In this document: piece after piece, positions 19,728 through 31,169 of the stretch
How positions within the stretch are numbered: position 1 is the first letter of the stretch
Layout: each line of letters opens with the position of its first letter
Assembly (NCBI RefSeq): GCF_000003815.2
Contig: NC_049989.1
Location: 22,102,136-22,157,292 of the forward strand
DNA: 55,157 bases
Direction: 5' to 3'
From: Branchiostoma floridae
Lineage: Eukaryota > Chordata > Leptocardii > Amphioxiformes > Branchiostomatidae
Notes under the pieces: generated by a model
The model's database searches: none
What the model was told of the DNA's origin: nothing
What the model saw: only the letters and a program-made list of their open reading frames with translations
Made by a program: the position numbers and the translations under genes

Positions 19728-22700
19728 CTGCAGGGGAAAACAGAGAAATAACATAGTCAGAGATGGAAAACTTTACCCTCTTAAACATACTGCAGAAATG
19801 CTGCCATCCAGTGTAACAAAAACAAGTCCTACAAAAAGATTGCTGCCTTCGAAGTAAAGACTGACAGATTTGGTCTCGTAGGGATGGCCAATCATATCCA
19901 GAACTGCAGGGGAAAAACAGAATCAGAGATGGAAAACTTAACCCTCTTAAACATACTGCAGAAATGCTGCCATCCAGTGTAGCAAAAACAAGTCCTACAT
20001 AAAGATTGCTGCCTTCGAAGTAAAACCTGACGGATTTGGTCTCATAGGGATGGCCAATCATATCCTGAATTGAAGGGGAAAAACAGAATCAGAGATGGAA
20101 AACTTAACCCTCTTAAGCAATAAATGCTATCCTCCAGTGTAACAAACAAAGGTCCAACAGAAAGACTGCTGCCTTTGAGTTTGAGGTAAAAACTGACATA
20201 TTTTGTCTTGTAGGGATGGCCAATCATATCCTGAATTGAAAGGGAAAAACAGAATCAGAGATGGAAAACTTAACCCTCTTAAGCAATAAATGCTATCCTC
20301 CAGTGTAACATACAAAGGTCCAACAGAAAGACTGCTGCCTTTGAGGTAAAAACTGACATATTTTGTCTTGTAGGGGTGGTAAATTATATCCTGAGCTGCA
20401 GATCACAAACAAAAATATAAATAACAGACTTAAACCCACTTAAACACACCTCAAGTGTAACATGTATGTGCTCACATGTGTCGTGTATGTGCTCACATGT
20501 GTCGTGTATGTGCTCACACGTGTCGTATATGTGCTCACACACGTGTTTAACATGTAGGACTTACTCTGATCGGGGGCCAGCTCTGGGAACTCGTATATGT
20601 GTTCACACATGTTGTATATGTGCTCACACGTGTTGTATATGTGCTCACATGTGTCGTGTATGTGCTCACACGTGTCGTATATGTGCTCACCCGTGTTGTA
20701 TATGTGTTCACAAACGTGTCGTATATGTGCTCACACACGTGTTTAACATGTAGGACTTACTCTGATCGGGGGCCAGCTCTGGGAACTCGTATATGTGTTC
20801 ACACATGTTGTATATGTGCTCACACGTGTTGTATATGTGCTCACATGTGTCGTATATGTGCTCACATGTGTGTTAAACACATTACTTACTCTGATCGGGG
20901 GCCAGCTCGGGGAACTCGTATATGTGCTCACACGGGTTGTATATGTGCTCACATGTGTCGTATATGTGCTCACACGTGTTCTATATGTGCTCACACGTGT
21001 GTTAAACACATTACTTACTCTGATCGGGGGCCAGCTCTAGGAACTCGTATATGTGCTAACACGTGTCGTATATGTGCTCACATGTGTCGTATATGTGCTC
21101 ACATGTGTCGTATATGTCTCACACGTGTCGTATCTGTGCTAACACGTGTCGTATATGTGCTCACATGTGTCGTATATGTGCTCACACGTGTCATATATGT
21201 GCTCACATGTGTCGTATGTGTGCTAACACGTGTCGTATATGTGCTCACATGTGTCGTATATGTGCTCACATGTGTCGTATATGTGCTCACACGTGTCATA
21301 TATGTGCTCACATGTGTCGTATGTGTGCTAACACGTGTCGTATATGTGCTCACATGTGTCGTATATGTGCTCACGTGTCGTATATGTGCTCACATGTGTC
21401 GTATATGTGCTCACACGTGTCGTATATGTGCTCACACGTGTTGTATATGTGCTCACATGTGTCGTATATGTGCTCACGTGTCGTATATGTGCTCACGTGT
21501 CGTATATGTGCTCACACGTGTCGTATATGTGCTCACACGTGTTGTCTATGTGCTCACGTGTCGTATATGTGCTCACACGTGTTGTCTATGTGCTCACACG
21601 TGTCGTATATGTGCTCACACGTGTCGTATATGTGCTCACACGTGTCGTATATGTGCTCACACGTGTCGTATATGTGCTCACATGTGTTGTATATGTGCTC
21701 ACAAACGTGTCGTATATGTGCTCACACACATGTTAAACACAGACTTACTCTGATCGGGGGCCAGCTCTGGGAACTCGTATATGTGCTCACACGTGCTGTA
21801 TATGTGCTCACATGTGTCGTATATGTGCTCACACATGTTGTATATGTGCTCACACACGTGTCTAACATGTAGGACTTACTCTGATCGGGGGCCAGCTCTG
21901 GGAACTCGTATATGTGTTCACACATGTTGTATATGTGCTCACACGTGTTGTATATGTGCTCACATGTGTCGTATATGTGCTCACACGTGTTGTATATGTG
22001 CTCACATGTGTTGTATATGTCTCACACATGTCCTATATGTGCTCACACGTGTTAAACACATTACTTACTCTGATCGGGGGCCAGCTCGGGAAACTCGTAT
22101 ATGTGCTCACACGTGTTCTTGCTGTTGGGGATGCAGAAGCCGAAGTTGAAGTCGAAACTCTTGAGAAGTCGTTCCCTGAAGTAGTGCCGCTCGATCATCC
22201 GGAACTGGCTCACCGGTTTGTCGCCCACTGTGAACTCAACCCTGTAGAAATAAACAAATCAATACATAAATAAAGCCCACCCTAAATTTCACGCAACAGT
22301 TAAGAAAGTTAAAAGCTTTTGCCATACACCAAAAAAAACGCATCCTCCTGAAAGCTGTGACAAAACTTTTGAGGTGAACTGGCTCTTACATTGAAGAGGC
22401 CATTCTGAGCTTCAGGAACTATGGTGTGAGATGTACTTACGTGCACCGATTGTTCTAAGCTTGAAGAACTGTGGTGTGAGACCAAGGAACTGTGCTGTGG
22501 GATACTTAAGTTTGGTGCGCACTATTCTGAGCTTGAGGAACTGTGGTGTGAGACCAGGGGAGGAGGTACTTACGTTGCGCCAACTGTTCTGAGCTTGAGG
22601 AACTGTGGTGTGAGACCAGGGAACTGTGGTGTGAGACTAGGGGGGGTACTTACGTTGCGCCCACTGTTCTGAGCTTGAGGAACTGTGGTGTGAACTGGTA

Positions 22701-25700
22701 TCTGACGAACCGGCCGGCATTGGGGTCAATGTCCTCCGCCTCCGCGTCAGGTTCATCATCTTCTGTAGAGTAAAAGTGAAAATGTAGAAAAATGTTGATG
22801 ATGATCGATTCGAAATCCTATGCAGAAATTACACAGACGATGGGCATTGGTAAAGTCATACCCTTCATTGGTACTCAGATTTACAAAGATTCAGCTAAAC
22901 AGTAAGAGCCACATGAAAACAGAGTCCGAGGAAAAGTCTGTACCTTGGTACACACAGTTTTAGGGAGTGGATATAGCTTAGGTTTTCCTCACAGCCCTGT
23001 GTTATCATCTTGACATTTTGCTAAAATCTTAGTTACGGCAGGAAACTCATTTTTGTAGCCTGATGAACATTTTAGCAAGTGGGTACAGACTTAAAGGAGG
23101 GGGTATTGTTTGTTTGTTTGTTTGTTTATTAACCCGAGGGAGGGCTTTTGTTTGTTTATTTGTTTGTTTACTTACCTGAGGGAGGGGGTTTTGCTATCTC
23201 GAACAGAACCGTGCCAGAGTCCATGTCTCTGATCTTGAACCTGGTGAAGTCGATCTGGAACACATTCGCTTCCGGCTCACACAGGTAGTCTGCAACAACA
23301 GATAAACAACATGTAAACAATGGGTAAACAACAGGTAAACAATGGGTAAACACAGGTAGTCTGCAACAACAGGTAAACAACAGGTAAACAATGGGTAAAC
23401 AATGGGTAAACACAGGTAGTCTGCAACAACAGGTAGACAACAGGTAAACAATGGGTAAACACAGGTAGTCTGCAACAACAGGTAAACAACAGGTAAACAA
23501 CGGGTAAACAACAGGTAAACAACAGGTAAACAACAGGTAAACAACAGGTAAACAACGGGTAAACAACAGGTAAACAACAGGTAAACAACGGGTAAACAAC
23601 AGGTAAACATCAGGTAAACAATGTTCACTTCAGGCTCACACAGGTAGGCTGCAACAACAGGTAAACAACAGGTAAACAACAGGTAAACATCAGGTAAACA
23701 ATGTTCACTTCAGGCTCACACAGGTAGGCTGCAACAACAGGTAAACAACGGGTAAACACAGGTAAACAACAGGTAAACAACGGGTAAAGACAGGTAAACA
23801 ACAGGTAAACACAGGTAAACAGCAGGTAAACAACAGGTAAACAATGGGTAAACACAGGGTAAGCAACAGGGTTAACACATGTTAACAATGGGTAAATACC
23901 GGTAAACAATGGGCAGACAGTCCTTCCTTGATACATTTGTGAAAAGCTGCCTCATGTTTAAACTAACATACATCAGAGCGTTTCAAAGACAAACAAAGCA
24001 TATGGGTTGACTGACAAAGCAGGTACCAAACAATGTAATTCTAAACCATTCAAATTAGGGGTGGATCAGCTAGAACTGTAGTTCAAACATTCTTCTATTC
24101 CTTTGGCTGTGAAATACCACAATCATTCCTAACACCATTGAAAATTTGACCTTGAAACATCAGAACAGCTGTTTCCACCAAATAATTCTTTGGCCATGAA
24201 ACATGAGAACATTATTTTTTCCTTTTACCTTGACATTAGAACAACTTTTACAGCAAAAAATTCATCACTGCTTTTCAGTGTCGCAAAAACAATTTCATCA
24301 ATAGAATTGGAACTTTTTTTATCATTTGACCATTAAACATGAGAATTATTCCATCAAACATTCTTTATTTCTTTGACCTTGAAACATCACATCAGACAGA
24401 ACAACTGTTTCCATCTAAGCAAGAATAATCTAAACATTATTCCTCTGACAGTGAAACATCAAAATAATCTTTTCATCAAATAATTTCTTAATACTTTCAC
24501 ACTGACACATCAGAACAATTGCCTCAAATTATTTTTTATTCTTTTGACCTTGACCTCCCAGCTGCTGACTGTACGCTGAATAAGGCCGCACACGCGGACG
24601 GGAGGATGCAATCAGCCTCCGTTAGCCATGTGTTGGTCGTTACCATGGCAACGGCACGCGGCATTACCGACAGACGAACGGCTTCACTGATGAGCTGTCT
24701 TGTGTAATTATCTACTAACAGGCTGTCACGGCGGGGACTAGTCCATAAATGTTTACGACAGGTGTTCATTTCCTCACCATTTGTGCAACTCAAGTTTAGG
24801 AAAATGGTAAAGGTAGTTATTATCAATGCCAGGCACATTGGGTCATCCCTACTAGTAACTTGCTCTACTCTTCTTGATAAGTGTGTTCTTATGCACAGAG
24901 GTTTGGCGCTTAACATCTAAAGGTGGGGTCACACCTGCGTATATAATTAAGTCCCTATGAGGCGCGCATGGGAGTATTTGCCTCCTTCAGGCTCCACAGA
25001 TCGTTGGAAAAATAATAGAAATTGGACAAACGTAAACAGGTAACAAGTCCTGTTACTAACCATACTTCTTGGTCAGCTAACTTATCTGGTATGTTATGTA
25101 TCTATATTTGTCCAATTTGTACTATTTTTCCCGCGGCCTGGTAGAGACTAAGAGCGTTATACGCATCTCAAACGGACTTGAATATATACGTATGTGTGAC
25201 CCCACCTTAACAACTAAAGCTCCCTCATACAGGGGACCGATGGCTTTATGCTACCCTCGGCTTTATGACAAATGCAATCCCCCTACAACATGTGGGAGCT
25301 GGGTCCACCCTGGACTCCATGGATCCTGATCATGAGATTTCCTGATTGATTGCTGTACTGTTTGTGCCACGCGAAAATCATATTGTTTTCTTTACCGGCA
25401 TTCCACATTGATACAACTTCGTCCTTAGCTGTTTTTCAAGATTTCAAGGAAAAGACATTTCGATAGATCAAGTCGTCTTGTTGATGTCTTTGAAAGTTTG
25501 ATTGGCAGAATATATCTTATCCACCTACATTGTACAATAGCAAATGTACATGTTAACATGAAATGCAATTGTCTATATTCATTACTTTATAGGCTAGAGT
25601 GTGCCCAACATACCCTTTCATCATAACAAATAGGGCTGTGTACCTAAATACCCGTACCTGTACCGTACCTAAAAAATTGTTTAGGTACAGGTCCGGACCT

Positions 25701-28700
25701 AAACATCTGTGTACCTGTACCTGTACCTAAACAAACTAAATCACTATTAAACACTACTATTTAAGACTGCTGGACACCCCAAATCACCAATGACAATGGT
25801 GATAATCTTGCAGTTGAAACTTAAGAAAACTTGCAAATAAATTGTTTTGAGGTTCAAATATGCAATTCCCCATACAAAGATGACAATTTATCACTAGAAA
25901 AGACAGTTAGCTACATGTTTAACTCATATATACTTGGTTAAACTTTTTTAGGTACAGGTTCAGGTCCGGACCTGTACCTAAACCCGTGTACCTGTACCTG
26001 TACCTGAAATTTGTTTAGGTACACAGCCCTAATAACAAATCAACATCAACTCCTAACCTTTGCTTCCACTGCATATCATTTCACCATTTCATAAGGGAAC
26101 AGGGGACCTTCACTTCTTCAAACTACACAGTACAGGGCTCGAAATACCACCTGCATATGCAGGTTAGTGCAGGTAAAATTGGAGCTGTGCAGGTATTTCT
26201 GGTGTCTACCTGCACTGGTCCAAGTACTTGGGTTTATACAATAATGCTATATGATGTAGGTATATATGGATTGTTATTACTAGCTGCATTGACTGTTTCT
26301 TGGTAGTATAAGATAATGGTTCCTAAACAATCTTAGTATGATCCACACTTCCTAAATTCAAAGTGGTGCAGGACCTGGTAAAGTTTGTCTGGTGCAGGTA
26401 ATTTTCAATGTTACCCGCACCAGTACTAGTGCAGGTATGCAGAAAAAAGAATTTCGAGCCCTGTAAGGGAAAAGAAGACCTTCACCTACACAGTGTTGAA
26501 CCACAGAACTGAGGTACCTGTCAAGCTGCCAATAACACATCATCTATGTGTAACCAAGTCTAACCCTCGTGAGAGGGGCAACAGAACATAAACGGGATGG
26601 TGACTAAGTTCTCACAGAGCTGTACTGCTTTTCCCTTCTTTTTCACACACAAACACCCCTGTCTGCACCCGGGATAGTTAGTGAATCTCCCCTCCGTGGC
26701 AGACAGGTCTGTGCTAATGATCAGTGTCTTAGGACCAGATGTTGTCGTGACGATTAAATGGTTACCACGGAAACCCAAACAACATTCCCAGGGAGGCCCC
26801 ATGTGGGACATTGGGGTGTCATCTGGGGATGTTCAGGTCAGAATAATCAATTTCTGCAGTACTCTGACAATCATATAAAAATTTAGGAAGCAACTGTTTG
26901 CACGCAGAACTGGGAAAAAACTGAATCTGACCAAATTCACTAAGTGGAATTGTACCAAGACTTGGATTTGTGTTGATGTTAATCTTCGATATCAAAATTT
27001 TTCAAAGACTCTGAAAAAAAACAGCCAATTGAATTGTTTTGGCCTTACTGGTGATCAGATGTGATTTGTTGGCGGTTACCACCAAATGGAAGTTGATTGG
27101 GGTTCTTCCCCGAAGGCTTAGTGTCGCCTGTACCAAAATGATACAATACATAGTCAGGAAATGAACAACTTACGTGTCCATGGCTGTATACTGTGCAATG
27201 TATAATGCATTTATGTTTACCGGGATTTAATTTCGCGGTAGCAGGGAAACAGAGTGTAGTTTTGAGTTCGTGGTAGCGCCATTCTGCAAACATGAATGCA
27301 TTTTCAGTACTGTGCCTTGTGAGTACTTTGCCTTCAGTACATCAAACATTTCATTCTAGTTTATTCATTTAACCTCCATGCTATATACTGTACTAGTAAA
27401 TGCATTTAAGTTTGCTGGGATTTAATTTTGCGGTAGTGGGGAAAAGGACTCTTTGTGCCATTCACTGTAGTCTCTTACTGCCATGAAAAAATGTTCGCGG
27501 TGGTTTTAAGTTCGCACCAAAGTGGTCACCGCAAAAACCATGAACATTAAACCATCGCGAAAGCTTCTTCATTTGCAGTAATATGGTGTCAATGTATTGT
27601 AGGTACAACATGTAGCGAGAAGGGGGTGCCGTAGACAGCACCAGCAGAAGACTGAAGAACAATTTTTGCGACGGTTTTGAGGAAAACTGCGAACATAAAC
27701 TACCGCGAAGGTTTCTGCATTTACAATTTGCCAGAATTTTTGCAAGTGGCAACAATGATGATAGTCCAAACCCTGACGTGTTCAACTTTTCCCTTTGAAG
27801 CTACTAGTACTAGTAAGGCTACAAGCTAGGTCTATACAGTGAGTATACAACGTACATGTTTATGGCCTCTGACAGGCAATATTTAACGTGGTAAAAACTC
27901 TACATCACAGCAGCCCTACTGTATCAGCTACAACTAAACAACTGTTTATAAGAATGGCAGTTTATGCCACATAAGTCACATCTATTACTATAACTCATAC
28001 GGTAAGCTAACTCAGGTCTGTCTGCGGTGCAGAGTTTTTATGTGAAGCACTGAACAAAATAAAATGTATTTTTTCAACATAAATTTCTACAAATGCCAAA
28101 ACCATTTTGTTCCTGCACTACTACTACTAGTTCTATGACACAAGATTTAGTAGGGTGTTTATTTTTTTCATTGTGGTTCATCATAGGAACCAAAACTCTT
28201 TATCCTGCAATTGTCTATTTCTATCTGTGATCTATTCATTCAGAAAAATATCTGCAAATTTGACATTACAGGTTGCCATGTTCAGCCTTGTATTCTTACA
28301 TATTTTGGTTTCTTTTTATCTCCAAAATTGACTTGGATTGGCTAATTGTAGCTTGTCAATTCCTTATTTGGGCCTTCTCTCTTATTATCTACCCACTTGC
28401 AGAAATAGCTGCTTAATTAGTACCTTATTACTATACAGCAAATTAGAGCTTTAAGTATAAAGGCAAAAAGGGGTCCTTATATGGATGACTGACTAGCAAG
28501 TCTCAGAGCTATTTTGGTGACCCTTCAAAGATCATAACAAAACATTTTGAATAGAATTATTCTTGCAATCTTTGACATTTTCCTTTCCTTATTTCCTTGA
28601 TAATAATTATGATAGTCTTGTTTGTGCCAAATGCAGCTGTATGTATATGTATATGGTATATATGGCCTGAAGCCAACCACAACACAGACAGGTGTAGATG

Positions 28701-29992
28701 AAGTTGTCATGGTTACTTTCCTACTAATCTGCTCCATTGTCATGGAAACAGGGGATTAACTGACACAACAATAGCAACACAATTGGTACTAATTTGGACC
28801 ATGGCTTCCGACATGTTGTCTTTCTGAATGGCTTCATCAGGTTGGTTACTGTGGATTTATTTGTTTCCACGTTTCTCATGTACTGGGTGATGGGAGGTTT
28901 TGACAACTTGTTTAAGTTTGCAATTGAAACGACCTATGAATCATGATTTGTGACATACTTTTGAAGACAGATATATATATGTGCAAATTATACATTTGTA
29001 AATGATAAATTTACATTGAACCAAATTATTTCCATCAATGAAGCGAAAGCTACGTGATATGTTGATGAAGGTTACACAATCATGTAATATGATACACAGT
29101 TACTCAAGAAGACAACAGTTACTCAAGAAACTGGATATGATTTTGGAAACAGTCATCAAACATTTCAGACAGTATTTTCTACCTTTCCTCATTTTCCATC
29201 AACATTTTGCTCTAAAAATTGATCTACAAACTGTCCGAAAACCAAGGAAATAAACAGGTGTGGCTTCCTATGGACATTGGGTAAATTCAAACAGGGGCAA
29301 AGTCCTACAGGTCACGCAGCTATCATGACTTGTAGTTTTCATTAAGAACCAGCCAAGTGGATCAAACTAAATAAAGGAGATTTGCGTTGTACCTCAAGTC
29401 TCAAGCAAGATGATCAGTGGATCGCTCCAGAAATTCAAAAAGAAAGAAAAGAAGAATAATCTAACGGTTTTGGAGTGATAACTAATAAACAGCAACCGTT
29501 TCTATATCTGACACCTGTTTACCTAGTGTCTTGTTCTGTGCCGGTAGCTACGCAGAATAATATGTTTAAACGAGACACGCATAAAATCTTGGGTCGGCCT
29601 TCTGCTCAAGAAAACAGCTCGCTCTGGGGTTCATGGCCAAGGCGCCGGAAAACTTTTACTTTCTGCCGTCTCAAGACGACAGGGCCAACCTGTGAGACGG
29701 ACACTTGCCACAACATTCCTGCTTCACAGTCTACCATGGCAGCGACAAGCGGAACTACATCATGTATCTGTACGCCGATCACAAACCCGTAACTACGCGC
29801 GCTAAACGGAGAAAAACTCCGGCCTTACTTTCTGTGACTTTGGGGAGTTTCAGGGACGTCTTCAGGCGAGATGTTGTCCTTCTGCAGTAGTTCTTCTTCG
29901 GTGATGTAGTTTTGGTTCTTCTCCGTTTTCTTCTCTTTGGCCAGTCGACTGATCAGCCCTCCCCCTTTCTTCTTCTCCCTCGGCGCGCTCAT
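19606..29992 (-). CDS. UNC119: UNC119 homologue, lipid-binding trafficking chaperone, five exons
   Basis: Coding joins complement(29829..29992, 23176..23289, 22654..22762, 22069..22241, 19606..19727), about 226 residues against 240-251 in human. All junctions are GT-AG with consistent phase. Recognised by EDV(L)[84 protein letters not shown] and [20 protein letters not shown]. The family folds as a PDE-delta-like beta sandwich that binds the N-terminal acyl chain of myristoylated proteins (transducin alpha, ciliary cargo, Src-type kinases) and releases them to ARL2/ARL3. Exon 1 contains one extra base in this assembly. Every intron of the gene carries at least one splice-junction repeat array. 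The paralogue split UNC119/UNC119B is vertebrate, so this is the pre-duplication gene. Confidence 0.93.
19728..20400. repeat. Splice-acceptor array before UNC119 exon 5 (about 176-bp units)
   Basis: Four extra copies of a unit that contains intron end, acceptor region and the first 40 or so bases of exon 5 ([11 protein letters not shown]). The first unit is 176 bp, and the equivalent of the exon start recurs at 19903. Two decoys keep CTGCAG (19903, near 20395); two have lost the AG (near 20070 and 20237). Confidence 0.9.
20460..22068. repeat. Splice-donor array after UNC119 exon 4 (21-bp monomers, seven donors in all)
   Basis: About 1.6 kb built from a 21-bp monomer (- strand GTGAGCACATATACGACAC-like) that derives from the exon text TGTGAGCACATATACGAG (CEHIYE). 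Embedded at irregular intervals are six extra copies of the exon end GAGCTGGCCCCCGATCAGA with a good GTAAGT, at donor positions near 20559, 20755, 20884, 21013, 21743 and 21874, plus the genuine one at 22063. The monomer is a multiple of three, which produces long false frames on both strands. Confidence 0.95.
22069..22241 (-). CDS. UNC119: UNC119 exon 4
   Basis: Encodes [57 protein letters not shown], the most conserved part of the family and a wall of the acyl pocket. Donor AGA/GTAAGT at 22068. Seven further-downstream copies of the exon end are discussed under its array. Confidence 0.95.
22430..22653. repeat. Splice-donor array after UNC119 exon 3
   Basis: Three further copies of the exon 3 end (CTCAAGCTCAGAACAGT..) of about 80 bp spacing. 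Copies ending at 22574 and 22441 keep GTAAGT; the one near 22530 has lost it. A shorter phrase 'gaactgtggtgtgagacca' is repeated within the units. Confidence 0.9.
22654..22762 (-). CDS. UNC119: UNC119 exon 3
   Basis: Encodes an acidic linker [13 protein letters not shown] then [24 protein letters not shown]. Acceptor CTCTACAG, donor AAC/GTAAGT. The last 40 bases with the donor are repeated into the intron. Confidence 0.95.
23104..23175. repeat. (GTTT)n and degenerate copy of UNC119 exon 2 end
   Basis: On the + strand, two successive stretches read 'ttaacccgagggagggctttt' like the exon end 'ttacctgagggagggggtttt', each followed or preceded by GTTT repeats. The outer copy no longer has a GT at the donor position. 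A weak, two-copy example of the same junction duplication. Confidence 0.65.
23176..23289 (-). CDS. UNC119: UNC119 exon 2
   Basis: Encodes [37 protein letters not shown]. Phase 1 at both ends. The acceptor TTGCAG is the first of a set of repeated acceptors; the donor CAG/GTAAGT sits next to a (GTTT)n tract with a degenerate copy of the exon end. Confidence 0.95.
23290..23925. repeat. Splice-acceptor array before UNC119 exon 2 (11-bp core)
   Basis: About 630 bp of an 11-bp repeat (- strand CTGTTGTTTAC) with interspersed copies of the acceptor and exon start. TTGCAG followed by ACTACCTGTG recurs near 23360, 23420 and 23470, and longer copies reaching GAGCCTGAAGTGAACATT recur near 23630 and 23710 with TTGCAGCCTACCTGTG. 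The core itself resembles a pyrimidine tract. Confidence 0.9.
24920..25208. mobile_element. hAT-like MITE in UNC119 intron 1
   Basis: 289 bp with inverted ends AAGGTGGGGTCACAC and GTGTGACCCCACCTT; similarity continues inwards (TATATAATTAAGTCC against GGACTTGAATATATA). Flanks AACATCTA and AACAACTA match in 7 of 8 positions, a probable 8-bp target duplication. Confidence 0.85.
25631..26031. mobile_element. hAT-type MITE, family M1-like, copy 3
   Basis: 401 bp starting TAGGGCTGTGTACCTAAA and ending TTTAGGTACACAGCCCTA. Perfect 8-bp target duplication ATAACAAA (25623-25630 and 26032-26039). Like the two M1 copies it holds facing arrays of AGGTACAGGT-type motifs near each end; the ends differ at several positions, so it is a sister family. 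Confidence 0.9.
26133..26463. mobile_element. CAGGGCTC-type MITE, copy in UNC119 intron 1
   Basis: 331 bp with inverted ends CAGGGCTCGAAAT and ATTTCGAGCCCTG, and inner repeats of GTGCAGGTA. Only TA is shared by the flanks, so the target duplication is not clear. Same end sequence as the element at 52302-52645. Confidence 0.75.
27388..27730. mobile_element. GCGGTTTTAAGTTCGCG-type palindromic repeat, decayed
   Basis: A decayed, possibly nested relative of the element at 48439-48650: 'taaatgcatttaagtttgc', 'gggatttaattttgcggtag', 'gcggtggttttaagttcgc' and the inverted partners ('gtgaac attaa', 'ctgcatttaca') are recognisable. Pieces of the same kind also occur at 27200-27300. Confidence 0.6.
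27868..28050. mobile_element. Decayed retrotransposon fragment
   Basis: Matches 16519-16670 in order: 'caatatt..acgtggtaaaa', 'acatcacagcagcc', 'aagaatggcagt', 'gtaagctaactcaggtctgt', 'tgcagagtt'. Too decayed to show a frame. Confidence 0.55.
29829..29992 (-). CDS. UNC119: UNC119 exon 1 (one-base insertion)
   Basis: Starts [20 protein letters not shown], a lysine-rich N-terminus, then ..[13 protein letters not shown] run of three C (29853-29855) appears to have one base too many: as written the frame turns to PETPQ and meets TAA, while one base fewer gives LKLPKVTE, the family sequence, and the correct phase-1 donor at 29828. Sequencing or assembly error is the simplest explanation. Confidence 0.85.
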
Positions 29993-30300
29993 ATTGCCTT
30001 GTAACAGCTACTACAGTCCCAGCACTAGCTCCCCCGGGCCGTAACAGTCGCTAACACCAGATTTGGGGGCTAGAATCGGGGAAAAGGCGCTGCGAACAGA
30101 CAATTTGTTCCGACTTTCTCAGAGAACTGTGAAATGTTGTCGCACAGACACTAACAAGATGGACGCCGCCCGCGCACGGACTGATGGGAAATACGTCATT
30201 TCCGCTCAGCCGCGGGGAATATGAAAAAATGAAGACTTTATCCTTAAAAACGGCGCTTCTGGGCACGGATCTATCGGCTGGATCAGAGGATCATCAAGAG
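29993..30300 (-). promoter_or_regulatory. UNC119 upstream region (CpG-rich, YY1-like site)
   Basis: The 300 bp before the start codon are richer in CpG than the surroundings. At about 30157-30172 the - strand reads GGCGGCGTCCATCTTG, close to a YY1 site. No TATA box is evident. The transcription start cannot be fixed from sequence alone. Confidence 0.4.
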
Positions 30301-30900
30301 ATATCGGAAATGCCATAAACCAGGTGATAGAGTCGTTATTTTGAACTTCGCTCTGTTCTCCTGCAATTTGCTTTTAGACCGCTAGACGGCACTTGCACAC
30401 GGGCAGTAATGCCCTGGAAATGTTGTTTCCTGTTTCAGTCATACAAAAATTATGGTTGGTTAGTAGGAATTATCTTAATTAATAATGAAATGCATTAAGA
30501 CACGTATATTTTGTCATTTTCAATATCAAACTTCAGGCTTTATTTTAATATTACAAAACTGTGGATACATTTATCTTTATTAACGTTAGATATTATTACA
30601 TAGGACAAACGCTTCCTTCCATAGGATGCAGACTGAATAAAAATTCAGACTACACTGTCCACCAAAAAAAGCCAGGGTCGTCAGATTTTTCTAGGTAGGT
30701 CAGGGAATAGGAACCATTTTTCCTGGACCTAAGTATATAACATTATGTCATGATATTAATGGTTTACCGATGCAAGCAAATTGAAAAAGTCTTAGAAATT
30801 ATTCAGATAGACTCACCGAAGTTCAAAAATTGTCATGTTGTTATTTATTGTGCTATAACATTTTTATCTTTCCAAATAACACGAGTGTGAAACTGCTTGA

Positions 30901-31069
30901 TACAGTAGAAGCCATTTAATTGCACACCCCATTTGCCAGCATATTTTGTGCAATTATCCGGGTGGTGCAACAAAGCAAAGTTATCCGCTGAACCGCACTA
31001 GTTTAGGATTCCGTGCAATTAACAGAAGTGTGCAGTAATCAATTGTGCAATTAACTGGAATCTTCTGTA
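30901..31069. mobile_element. Small MITE with GTGCAATTAA ends
   Basis: 169 bp; start TACAGTAGAAGCCATTTAAT and end TTAACTGGAATCTTCTGTA are imperfect inverted repeats, continuing into GTGCAATTA motifs inside. TA at both edges fits a Tc1/mariner-type origin, which is inference. Confidence 0.65.
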
Positions 31070-31169
31070 CCAAGGACTGGGGTATTACATTGCATTGATC
31101 AGACCACTTCAAGTTTATTTTATGGTTAACATCTTCAACAAATACATTTCATAAAAGATTTTATGTGGC

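Larger units (their letters stand above)
23926..29828. other. UNC119 intron 1, non-repeat part
   Basis: A long first intron. No exon of the gene and no other gene is recognised. It contains several MITEs listed separately, a decayed retrotransposon piece, and a 200-bp block of diverged repeats of 'ttgaccttgaaacatcagaac' type between 24110 and 24560. Short open frames show no domain. Confidence 0.5.

Noticed and set aside
20466-22149. Long + and - frames rich in CAHTCRI, VLTRVVY and STYTTRV
   Set aside because: Products of the 21-bp UNC119 exon 4 donor array; no independent gene signal.
23290-23925. CRISPR-like look of regularly repeated short units
   Set aside because: There are no unique spacers of constant length, the repeats are continuous, and the context is an animal intron next to the exon they derive from.
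29475-29890. + strand frames just downstream of UNC119 exon 1
   Set aside because: They lie in intron 1 and antisense to exon 1, have no recognisable domain and no splice context.
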